From: Scatophagus argus | Taxonomy: Eukaryota > Chordata > Actinopteri > Scatophagidae | Direction: 5' to 3' | Length of the DNA stretch: 64,000 nt | Assembly: GCF_020382885.2 (NCBI RefSeq) | Contig: NC_058512.1 | Location: 10,628,802-10,692,801, forward strand | Shown: positions 26,801 to 37,532 of the stretch, in pieces | How positions within the stretch are numbered: position 1 is the stretch's first letter | How the letters are laid out: every line of letters starts with the position of its first letter | Made by a program: the position numbers and the translations under genes | The notes under the pieces: model-generated | What the model saw: the letters and a program-made list of their open reading frames with translations, nothing else | Told to the model about the DNA's origin: nothing | Databases searched by the model: none

Positions 26801-29743
26801 ATGGACACATAAACTCAAAGCTGCAATTGCTTCGAGAGGTTCCACCAATGACTCTGAAAGATGACTACTCAAATGTGAAATGCATTCATTAATGTCCACT
26901 TACTTTAGGAGGAGAGATAACTGACTCTGCTATGTGCAAAGCAGGATTTGTTGGTTTGGTGCACCTTTTGTCATATGTTACCATATGATGCTGCCGAGAG
27001 ATCGATGATGAACTACAGGAACGCTTCAGATGGCATGGCATGGCATGGATTATATGTTTCATGGTGCCATTCTTGCTCAATGATTAACAAAAAAAAAGAA
27101 AAAAAATGATAAAGATAATTTTAGGCTGTCATACCTAGTCATGTTTTGACTAGTACCCACATTTCTTTTTGTTGAAGTAAACTATGCCACCTACTGTACA
27201 TCTTTGAGGAGATTAGGAATAAAAATCCCCTGATATTATTTTCAAAAGCAACCCGTAATATCTTATCTGACAAGCTCAATAAGGGAATTCAAACAAAAGA
27301 GAAAAGAGAGCTGGAAAAGTTGAAAACTGTTTTAGTGTGAGATGTAATCTTTAGTCACTGAACAAACAGTACAGTAAGAGAGAGGTGTCTAAAGTTCATA
27401 TTGTCCTTGGCATTACTGCTCACTCATTTCCAATGCACTGATGCAACACAGTAGTTGTCATAGTAGGTTCCCACTTCCCTATAAGTGCAAAGTGTAGCCA
27501 AGTAATACATTATGTGATGATAACTTGAAATCAATGCTCTTACAGCCATTTATGACTTCCTACTTACTTCCCATGAAGGGAGCCACAGTTTAAGGGACCA
27601 CTTGGACACTTGACATAAGTTCAAGGTAGCACTTGAACAAACAAATATGTTATGTCCAAGCTGGTGAGTGTTCACTAGAGGAATTAAAGAATACGCTGCA
27701 GTCACATAATTCAGTGTTGCATTGACCTTTCTCACTATTCTGCCATCTTTCTTTAAAAAAAAAAAAATGTTGTCCTTTTTCACATTACATTATTGGAAAA
27801 ATGTATAGAACAGACTGCAGATCAGTATAATGAAAGTGAGATGAGGAACACATGGGCATTTCCTTTACCAGCTGCACAGTTAAGTGTGCACTTGTGTTAA
27901 TGTTTCGTGTGAGCTTGCACAGTACTGGCTTTTGGTAAAACCACGACTGACTACAAAAGTAATGCAGATGGTCAAAATTGTCACCAGTACGTTACCATTT
28001 TTCAGTTACACTTCACTTTACTCTGAACCACACCACAGAGTGGGATGTTTTCTTTCTCTTACAGTCAGACCTAGCTGCAAGCCTCTCTATGATCCAGTGC
28101 TCCTAAGAGTGCAATGAACATTATTTTAACAGTAATATGACATGAGAAAACTGTAGCTGTCACTGTAGCTTTGATGTTGCCATTTGTTCCATTTTAAACT
28201 AGACGACTCATTTTCCCCCACTATAGCTGCTGATAGTACAGTTCTCTGTATGTGACCCGGATAAAATCTGTTGAACGTTACACATGATCCCCGATGCAAG
28301 AATAAAGTACTTTCCCCACATATGTCACTGATTATGCTCTTCCAGTAAAGACATAAACAAAAACTGTTGAATAGGTTGCAAGTGCTTTGACAATTCGCCT
28401 AATGAATCAACACTGCCCACATATAAATAAGTCATCATATAAGAGAATCTGCTCTTTGAAACATAAAAACATCATCGCAACATTCATTAATCAGTACAAC
28501 ATCTACAACATTTCTAACCTTAAATAAAAATACTTTTAAGTATTGCCTTGTTATTATAAAAGTTACTGCATCTACTCCCTCAGTGCAGTAATCCCCTTAA
28601 CAAGGTACAGAGTCAATTCAAGAATGCATATTAGTACTGTTGGTTGGGATGACTAAAATATTGCAAAGACACCCAAACAAAACTTCTTCCCTTCTCACAT
28701 TATGAATCTTGAACTGGAAAATAAGTTGAATGACTCAAAAATTAACTAGTAAAATAAATCCTATATAACATGAGCATAATTATAAATGACATGGCAACAC
28801 CATCAACAAACTGAATATACATTCAATTTCCAGTTTATTATGTGCCCCAAGGTAAACCAAATGCAGTCTAATTAAGAGCCCCGCAGAAAGGAAAGAGGAA
28901 ATTAGCTGTTCTGCTCTTTATCATCAAGTTCTAACTACAGCAGTACAACTCAACAGCACCAAAAATGAACAGAGTTGAATCAACACCTCTCAAAAATAGA
29001 TTGGTTTAGGTAACAAGAAAGTGCGGCACACATACCCTAAATTTGTTTCAGATTATTAAGAATCAGTGTCTTTATTATGGAATTTGTCCTCCAGAGAGTC
29101 CTTGTCCTGCTTTAACCATGGCCACGATTCTTTAATTACTCTACCATATTTAAGGTACTTTTCTAATAAATGATTGTTTATGTTTATGTTATGTTTATGT
29201 GTTAATGTTAAATATTGCTCAGAAATGTTTTTGAGTACACTCTCTCATATTGGCCTCAAACATCCAATATTGACTCTACTCAGACACCTTAAATAAAAAC
29301 TGATCATTAATCCCCTGATAATGGATAAAGATTCAAAGCAGTGCTGCTGTAGGACAACAGCACTACATTAACTTCAGGCAGCTGTACCTGTCCTGATAAA
29401 CTAGCAAGTTAGCAATGTTAGCCCATAGAGTAAATAAACCTATAGTGAAATATCACAACTGTCAATGGAATATATTTAATATTTCACATTACAGTTTAGT
29501 TTATGAATCTCTGGTTTCTGGCTTATGTTCATCTCTTTCATTTAATTTTTCATAAGTTCCCTTGTGCAAACTTCTTTTAGTTTGCTTTTACAACATGTCC
29601 AGTTCAGACGGTGTATCACAGATCCCAGACCAGTTGATGTACAGTTGGCTAAGTTGTAACTGGTCTCTGTTGGTGTACAGGAACTCATAACACAACAATG
29701 CCACACGCGTGCGCACGCACACACACACTTAGAAACAACTTAC
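23810..29743 (-). other. Probable first (5' UTR) intron of jak2
   Basis: About 5.9 kb separate the start-codon exon from the CpG-rich putative promoter. Apart from the Tc1-type element at 24851-25304 and A runs (24782-24800), I see no exon or conserved reading frame. It could also hold extra non-coding exons that sequence alone does not show. Confidence 0.5.
24851..25304 (-). mobile_element. Tc1/mariner-type MITE, copy 2
   Basis: The left end has TATAGACAAAAGCATTGG and the right end the reverse complement of TATATAGACAAAAGTATCAG; the right repeat is shortened. On the minus strand an open stretch keeps the C-terminal part of a Tc1-type DDE transposase: FGEGPSLFHHDC, HKARSIKTW, LWDELKRRLRARP, then LLHEWAKI and LPRRVEAVYS. 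The DNA-binding domain and most of the catalytic domain are absent. It shares its ends and central sequence with copy 1 at 19197, with the same orientation. Confidence 0.85.
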
Positions 29744-30170
29744 TCTTTCTGTTGTCTTCTGATGTCCTGTGGCTGCTTGAGTTCTCCTAAATCAGCACCG
29801 GTCTGTCAGTCTGTCTTTGTAGTCCAACCGAGTGAACTGGTGGCGTTAGCTAGCTAAGCCGCGGACCTCGGGCTGACATTAGCCGTCAACAAAAGTACAT
29901 TTGCATCGTTATTTGCCCCGTCCACTGCCATTCCGTTGTCTTCACATCTTTTCCTCAGCTGTTTTCATATCGACAGCTTGTTAACTCACCCCGACCTCAC
30001 TGCTGTTTGTCTGACATGACGATTTGAGTTAGTTGTAAAACGCAACTATAACCCCCCCCCCAGCCACTACCCTGACTCACCCTCCGTTGCCTCCTCATAT
30101 GAGCAGAAGAAAATAGACTGCACGGTACTGATGGTTTAGGAGGCGGAGCAGGATGAGCCCACTAACTCGG
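29744..30170 (-). promoter_or_regulatory. Probable jak2 promoter and 5' UTR exon
   Basis: A locally CpG-rich patch (CCGCGG, CGGACCTCGG, several CG around 29820-30180) lies upstream of jak2. On the minus strand, CAGAAAGA followed by GTAAGTTG is a near-consensus donor, putting the 3' end of a non-coding first exon at 29744. Two more donors (GTGAGT types near 29985 and 30075) suggest alternative first exons. The start site is inferred. Confidence 0.5.
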
Positions 30171-31672
30171 GGTTTGTTGCTTCCGTGTTTGACACGGAAA
30201 CACCTTTTTCTTCTTCTTCTTTTTTTTTTTTAAATACAGGAATTCCTTTTGATTCCCAGAACCTCATGACAAAGGCAACATCCTGAACGTATCACCTATT
30301 AGTGGAATATGTGACATTCGTTCAAGTAAAGCTGCTGTGCTACTATGTAATCTACTGCTCTGTATGTCATGAAATGTTATTCATTTTGCTCCACTGCATT
30401 TATTTGAGAGTTATAGTTAGTGTCAAGGTAGTATATGAGCAAGTGAAAGTACAACCAGCAACAGCAATAAAAGACATTTTTAGACCTGCTTAAAATGCAG
30501 TAATAAAACATTTTTGTCCTGTGCATTCAAAGATCTCATCAAAATGCACTTCAACCCACAAATTCCAGAAAGAAGGCTGAAACAAAGTCTAAATGAACTA
30601 GTTTCATTTGCAGTTTTTCTCAGTTGTTCACACACTAAGGCTGATAGTTGAGACATTAACCACAACCTTAACCAGTTCTGCTAAAACACAGCCACATTTC
30701 CTGCTTTACTTTCAGCTTGCTGAATAAACCGCACGAATAAAATAGCTGGACTGCACAGGGAAAACAGTGGCATTTAAAATGTAAAACTTCAATTATCCAC
30801 TCTGACTCCTCACATGGACAAAGACACATTACACAGTCACTCACTAAGCAGACAGAGCTTCAGCAATGGAAAAGGCCACAGGTGAGCGCTTCTGTTTTGG
30901 AGCAATGGATGCCAACATAGGAACGAGAAGAGAAGAGGAGTGACAGACAATAAGAGGATGACCAAGGAGAACCATAACTTCTGACGAGATTCAGGCTGCT
31001 TGGAAGCTTTTGACCACAGTTCCCATACGCGTGTTCTGCAAGCTGTGGAAAATGCATCTGCAAACGTAGCTGAAGAAGGTTTTCAGCATTTTGGGAAAAA
31101 TAAAAGCATATTTTTGTTTGTTTCTTTTTTTTTCTTTTTTTTTCTTTTTGTTGAAATGATTGTTTTGGACCAAAATCTTTACTTTAAATGATATGTTTGA
31201 ATTTTTTTGAAAGTCTGGTCCTTCTAATTGTCTTCATGTTAAGACTGTTGCACTCCCAGCTTAAGCAGTTATTTTTAAAATCAGTCTTGGAGTTTCCAAA
31301 TCTATGCTTTGATTGCCTCTTTAATTTAAAAAAAAAAAAAAAACTTTTATTGATATTTAGCAATTTTCTATTTTACATGCTTATATACCACATAAGATAG
31401 CTATAGACATAGTCAGTTCACTCAGACTTCACACAGATGTTGTCCATATTAGAAAAGTTTAAAATTCAAAAAATGCACTATGTATGCACACTGTGTGTGA
31501 GTGAAGGAGTAATTGTAGATAGTCTCAGCATAATCACTTGCACTTTTCAGCTACAATTTTTCATGATAATGTGCATTCTACACACTAAAACCATACAGCT
31601 CTTGGTACCTTTGTAAAAATTCTTGTGAAATCAAGGCACTGAACAGGTTAATCAGTTCATGTGCTCCTGCGC

Positions 31673-31717
<45 letters not shown>

Positions 31718-32270
31718 CTGTCTAGATTCACAATCCTCAGCAGAAAAGCCGGAGGAAGTCAGGATGGATGCTTCACAGCTGAGAGATGTATCTCATTCTT
31801 CTGCATGTGGAGCCTTTTTTTTTTAATCTCCCTATAATTGTTTTTAGGTTGTCAGACACCAGGAAAAAAGTGAATCATTGTTTTCTCCAGTTTAAGAAAA
31901 AAAATTAGCTTTTCTCAACCACTGGATCATCATCTCCAAGTGAGCTTGCAGTAAAAGGAGGTTGGATCATCCCGTCCATGTGCATTCTTTGTCTCTATGT
32001 GGTATGTGTAGATTTTGCTTAATCATGAGACAAAAGCATTAATGATGTGGGAATTGTTTTTGATTTGCAGATAAGTGGGCATATAGGGCTTTTGTATGTA
32101 TTCGACGTTTAAATTTCAGAAATGTGCTTACACTGATCAACTTAACGTAGCATCAAACCCCCACAGCCTATTTAAAGAGACAGTTTTTCTATGCAGCTCA
32201 CACAGCTTGTCTGTATTCACACACTAACAAGCCTTGAACCAAATATTCTTTTAAATCCATACAGACTATC
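30171..32270. other. Intergenic DNA between jak2 and zbtb26-like gene
   Basis: These two genes point away from each other. No coding exon is seen. There are T-rich runs (30206-30230, 31127-31148), an A17 run (31327-31343) and a CA microsatellite. The promoter and any 5' UTR exon of the zbtb26-like gene must lie here; an AG at 32263-32264 just before its ATG is a possible acceptor. Confidence 0.5.
31674..31714. repeat. (CA)n microsatellite
   Basis: About 20 uninterrupted CA units lie in the jak2-zbtb26 intergenic region. Confidence 0.95.
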
Positions 32271-33763
32271 ATGTCGAGCTCTTCTGACACTCTACAGTTT
32301 CGTTTCCCCACCCACGGTGACTCCATCCTCAGCAAAATGAATGCTCTAAGAGAGGATCACCGCTTCTGTGATATCACGCTCCTACTTGGCGTCCAGCCTC
32401 TCCATTTCCCCGGTCATAGAGTGGTGCTTGCAGCTTCCTCAGACTTCCTGCGTGACCAATTCCTGCTCCACGAAGGCCGTGCTGTGCTGACTGTGGGTGT
32501 AGTTTCAAATATGGAGGTTGGCAAGAAACTCCTCCTGTCCTGCTATACCGGGCTCTTAGAGGTGCAATGTAAAATGCTTCTTCTATGAACTCTTTGCAGG
32601 AAAAACAGAGCATAATATCCAAAATGTATCCAAATTTTCCAGATATTGCCAAATTTATCCCAGTTATAAACTTTTGTAGCTCTTATATATTCACTAAAAA
32701 AATCACTGCAAAATAGAAATAATAAACAAGCATAATGTTATAATAACAATAGCGTGAGTTATGTGATGTGAAAGCTAAAGACGACTGAGGTGACAGTGGC
32801 CATAGTTTTGTTGTTACATGTGTATTTAAACTATGCAAGTGGAAGTTAGACTTCTTTGTTTTTTGACCATTGGTTGTTTCTATTTAGCATCAGCTCTTTG
32901 TTTCTTTATTTTCCTTGATTTCCATTATGTATCTGTGACTGTAGGTCCCTCTGAGAGAACTGGTGAGCTACCTGACTGCCGCCAGTGCACTCCAGATGAG
33001 TCAGGTGGTGGAGAAGTGTGCACAGGCCATCTCCCAGTACCTCAGTCCCACACTGGCTTTCTTGAAAATAGAGAGAAATAGAGAAATCCAGCAGCCAGAC
33101 AGTCTCGAAAATAAAAAGGAAACGGATGCAGCCCAGCCCAGCATCAGTACTCAGGAAGCAAGCACCGAAGACGGGGGAGCAGTTGGGATTCAGAAGTCGA
33201 GGATCAGCCAGGGAGTCAAGATGGATACTCAGGGACTGAAGGACAGGAGTATGTTTACAGCATCCTCCTCAAACAGAGAAGGTTCAAGTCAGCATGAAGA
33301 ACTGGTGGGTAGTTCCCAGAACCATGATGGAGAAGTAGGGGAAGGGTGTGGGAAAGAGGGAGAAATGCTTTTGCAGCTGGCAGGTCAACTGCAAAAATGT
33401 AGAGAACTGATGGACTCCAATCAATTTTTCCTCTCTGGAGCACATCGGCGTCGTTCTGGAGACGAGCTACCGCAAGAATCAAACATTATATTGGTCCAGA
33501 GACCATACCTGTGCAGGCGGTGTGACAGAGTCTTCCAGCACCTGGACAGCTATGTGGGGCACCTGAAGGAGCACAGACGGTACCTGTGTTTGGTCTGTGG
33601 GACAGGCTTTTCCCAGAAGAGTAACCTCATACACCACATACACGTCCACACTGGTGTCAAGCCTTTTCGATGCCCACTGTGCCACAAAACATTTTCCCAG
33701 AAGGCCACGCTGCAAGACCATCTCAGTCTGCACACAGGAGATAAGCTCCACAAGTGTAGCTAA
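32271..33763 (+). CDS. zbtb26: BTB/POZ C2H2 zinc-finger protein, ZBTB26-like, last finger broken
   Basis: ZBTB proteins are usually nuclear DNA-binding regulators that pair through the BTB domain. Exon 1 (32271-32561, 97 codons) starts MSSSSDTLQFRFPTHGDS and holds most of the BTB domain; exon 2 (32945-33763) resumes at VPLRELVSYLTAAS, which completes it. The join is phase 0, with a weak donor (GTGCAA). A variable acidic and Ser/Gln-rich linker follows, then three full C2H2 fingers (CRRC...HLKEH, CLVC...HIHVH, CPLC...HLSLH). The fourth begins HKCS and meets TAA exactly between its two cysteines, giving 369 residues. Finger sequence (RVFQHLDSY, FSQKATLQDHL, GDKLHKC) fits ZBTB26 better than ZBTB6, and rc3h2 follows as in human. 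Human ZBTB26 has, as I recall, an uninterrupted coding exon, so the intron is odd. Decay to a pseudogene, a polymorphism or a base error are possible. Confidence 0.8.
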
Positions 33764-33868
33764 TGTGCTGTGCACTTTGCACACAAGCCAGATCTCAGGC
33801 GCCACCTGAAGGGCATTCATGGTAAGAGCAGCCTGCAAAACGTCCGTGAGGAGGCTGCAGAACGATAG
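33764..33868 (+). other. In-frame remainder of the fourth zinc finger
   Basis: Directly after the TAA the same frame stays open for 34 codons to a TAG at 33866-33868 and encodes CAVHFAHKPDLRRHL, then KGIH, then a short tail. This is the rest of a C2H2 finger aligned with the last ZBTB26 finger (FAHKP...HLKxxHGK). It shows the stop is recent or is an error. Confidence 0.85.
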
Positions 33869-34446
33869 TAAAAAAGCAATTTTAGTAAAAAACAATAAGT
33901 ACAGTAGGTTAGATGAGTCAAATTACCCTGATTTGGGAGGTAATGATGATAAGGCATTTCAATTATTGTGTTACTGTGTTGGATTATTTTGTTTCAGATT
34001 ATTGCTTTTTAAACATCTGAGCAAAATCTCAGAGTACAAATGATCCCACTTTCTGCTACAAATGTGTCTGCCATCACACAGAGAAACGCTGCATTAATGC
34101 ATTTTCACTGTAACATCTGGCTAACAGAAAGAAGCAAGGGTTCCTCTGTGCTGTCTGCATCGTTTTCCTGATCTCTGAGGAAACAGTACACCAAGTTGTG
34201 CAGCATGCAATGTACAAATTTCATTATGGTATATCATCTGCCATAATGTAATCTCACATTGGGTTGGGATGGGCATAGTTTCCAGCACCTTTGAAAGTGC
34301 TTTTACAGAGAAGACAGGCAATATGTAACTACTATTAGACAGAAAATGTTTCAACACTGAAAACTTACAGTCAACATGTGAACATTACTGTAATTACAAC
34401 AAATTCTGGATACTTGACAAAAGAAATAAAATACCTTTATAATAAA
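33869..34446 (+). other. Probable zbtb26-like 3' UTR
   Basis: Two AATAAA signals at 34425-34430 and 34441-34446 lie about 0.6-0.7 kb after the coding region. No reading frame of interest is seen. Confidence 0.55.
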
Positions 34447-34634
34447 GTCTAAAGTCTATTTCTTGGTTAGACAGATGACTAGCAGTGAGACAGATACTGC
34501 CTGTAATAAACTGAAGCTGGGGTTCACAGGCAGCCCTTGGTTCTCCATTTGACCCGACTGAAATGTTATGCAGCTCACTGAGCATTACGTGACAAGTGAG
34601 TGGGTTCTCCTGCATGGCTGAGAGGGTTTCCATG

Positions 34635-34663
<29 letters not shown>
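34635..34663. repeat. (CT)n microsatellite
   Basis: About 14 CT units followed by a pyrimidine-rich stretch. Confidence 0.9.
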
Positions 34664-34665
<2 letters not shown>

Positions 34666-35075
34666 TTCTTTCTCTTTGCAGCTCTCCTCCTTTTACCCTC
34701 CTTCTTAGAGACTCATCAGCGTGAACAGTAGTTGTTGCCCTCCTTCTGGCATCCGAGGTGCCACTGATTTGAAATTTCCAAGTCTGTGTGCAAATAGTGA
34801 ACACGTGATGGGTTGCTGTGAGTATATGTGCTTATCTGTGTGTGTGTGTTTTGGTGCGTGTGTGTGTGTGTCTGTAAGACTAACGAAATTAGACACTAGA
34901 AATATAGTCAAAGATATACCAAAGCTTGTGTATCCAGGTAGAGGATTTCTCCATGCATTAAAATAGATGCCCACATATTCCTGAGATCAATTTGTTTCAT
35001 TGGTAGACGTTCTTTATGTTTCATGAAATGCTAAAAGAACTAGTTTTACAAAATACTAAGTCTGCCATGGTCCAT

Positions 35076-35099
35076 TCACACACACACACACACACACAG
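35076..35099. repeat. (CA)n microsatellite
   Basis: About 12 CA units in intergenic DNA. Confidence 0.9.
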
Positions 35100-37099
35100 A
35101 CAGACACGCAGTAGAAATGGCATTTGGGGCACCTCCATTATGAATGAGGAGCATGAAGGCAAAGGGGAATTTGGAACAGTAGTGGTAGCTACATGGAAGA
35201 AAATGATGATAATAGTGATTAGGATGCTGAGAAAAATTGAATTGTATTTGGTTTTACGATATTCAAAAGCTTTGAGAATATACATATGCTTGCATGGCCA
35301 TGACTGCCACAGAGTCCATTTATTCTGATGTCGGTAGGAAAGATGGTTTTCACACTCTCATGATTCCACAATTTGGTAAGATGTCACAGAGGCAAAGAGG
35401 GAGCATGAAGATGGAAGAGCAGCACCTGCCCCTCCTTCATAACCCACTGCTGAAATAACTTTGAGGCAATTCCCTCAGCCACCACATGAGAGTCTGAAGC
35501 CATGCTAGCAGCATCCGTGAAGAGCGCTGACAGTGTGGCCAAGCAAAGAGAGAAGCTCTATTCATTGTTAGAATGTACAAGACGTGTTTATGTTACTCAC
35601 ATAAAGTACTCATATGACACACTGCAGTGACTGACATTGTGTTGCTTTCCTTTGCTGCAGAACAAATCCAAATGCATTACTCACAATGTGCATGTGGTTG
35701 AAGGGTGCAATTTAGAAAACACTAATTTTCAAGGCTTCAAATGGGTTTCAAGGAAGAAACACTTATGAGTTACTACTTCCAGCTGTCAAGTTGCTCCACT
35801 GATTATTTTCACATCAGGATGATGCCTGCAGCCACTTTCACACACAGAGAGGGGTGTATTTTTCTGTATGCTAATCATATCTACTGCATCCCCACTGAGC
35901 CTTACTATTAGGACCATTTTCTTGAACACTGTAACAAGGTGCTAAACTTTAATTTGTGCTTTTACTTCAGGATTATATGGGAGTCTGCTGACTTCCTGGT
36001 CCCATGTTTGCAACTCTCACTGTCCATTTTATTAAGGACTCCACTCTGATAATGCAAACAGCTCCAGACAATGAGTTATATTGTAGTCATAAAGATAACA
36101 AGGCTGTTATCCAGACCTGTCAGACAGACTTGTTATCACAGAGACATGTGGCGCTGTTCAAATTTTCCTAAACGAAAGTAACTTTTCCAAACCGACAGTC
36201 TGCTGCATGTACAAATGGCTTGCCTCAACAGTGACGTGCAGAGAAGGTGCAAAAGAAGCACTATGTATAAGAGGCCTACAGATCAAAGTGGGATTTAGCA
36301 GAATAAGCCAGCGTGTATCATATGCTAAACTGGAACCACATAATGAGTAGACTCACCTGTCTTGTGGTGAACAGCAGGTCATTGAGTTATTACTACAGTG
36401 TGACATAATTAGTATCACAGGCGGTGAAGCCTATGTAGACAATGAAGATGTTAAATACTCCTGACATGCCAGACTAAGTCCATTATAATGTGCAGGATAA
36501 AGCTATCTCAGTAATAGGACTAACTGCAGTAGTCTTACCAATATAGTCAACTGCTCAAAATAAAATAACTGCCTTGAATTTTACACAAAAAGACATTTAA
36601 GTGTTTTCACATAAGACTGACTTTACTTACCATCAAATGCTGTCACAACCTAATAATAACTGCATTTTTTATATCTAAAATGAATTAATAATGATTATTA
36701 TATTTTATATCATTTTATCTTTTTTGAGTGTCCTTCAAGCCAGAGAAGCGCATGTATTCACGGTTAGGAGTATGGGACGGTACACGCTGCAAGACAAGCT
36801 GTGTTTTGGCATGTATTTTCTTCCGCTTCTCTAAACGCGGGGCTGCAATAATACGAGCGGGAACTGTGTGTGTTTGTATGTGTGTGTGAACTTCCTCTTG
36901 GTAGACGCACTTGCCGAAGCGCATCCTCTGCTGCCCTGCCTCTCGGTCTGTTCCTTTAAAAGCAGGCAGCCCACGCCTCGAAAAGCGGCTTGTTCCGGCT
37001 TGCCCCTTTACATCTTTTTTATCCTTGCTCACAACATCAAAATAGTGCCCCACGCCGCTCCTCGGACAATTACCCACAAGTGTTTTTTTTTTTTTGTTG

Positions 37100-37532
37100 A
37101 ACCTCAGTAGAGTGAACTAATCCGCGTTTCGGGCGGAGTATACGTGATGCGTAGCGGTGCTGCAGCTCTCTGCCTGTGCAGCCCGGTGGTGAGTCCGAGC
37201 CGCAGTTCAGGCACCATCACCGGCGGAGCGATACCACCATCTCCTCTCAGCCCCGGTTTATCAAACCGAGAGTGTGTGGCTCGCTGTACCTGAGTGAACG
37301 TGTCGGTCACATACCGTCGGAAAAGGGGGCAGGCGATCAAAACTGGACCAAGGGACCTGTCTGTATTGCCCTGAAATGCACACCGCTCTCGCATCGCAGA
37401 TGATCTCCCTGGGCTTGCTGCTGCGGTTGTTCTGCAACTGATGAAGATTTTATTGTTATTATTATTATTGTTCTCTTGGTGCGCTTGTGTGGATGAAAAT
37501 GTTTATTCTGGTGCTTTGGTGTAGTGCGTGAG
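37100..37532 (+). promoter_or_regulatory. CpG-rich candidate promoter and 5' exon (rc3h2, distal)
   Basis: The region is rich in CG relative to its surroundings (GCGTTTCGGGCGGAG, TACGTGATGCGTAGCGG). It ends in a strong donor, GTGCGTGAG followed by GTAAGTGAC, at 37532/37533. A short upstream ORF of 21 codons starts at 37377. The exon is on the plus strand and could splice to the rc3h2 acceptor at 44221, or belong to a separate non-coding transcript. Confidence 0.4.

Larger units (their letters stand above)
34447..37099. other. Intergenic DNA, microsatellites only
   Basis: I see no exon. It holds (CT)14 at 34635-34663, GT repeats at 34838-34871 and (CA)12 at 35076-35099. In human, ZBTB6 lies between ZBTB26 and RC3H2; no BTB or C2H2 sequence is visible here. 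Confidence 0.6.
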
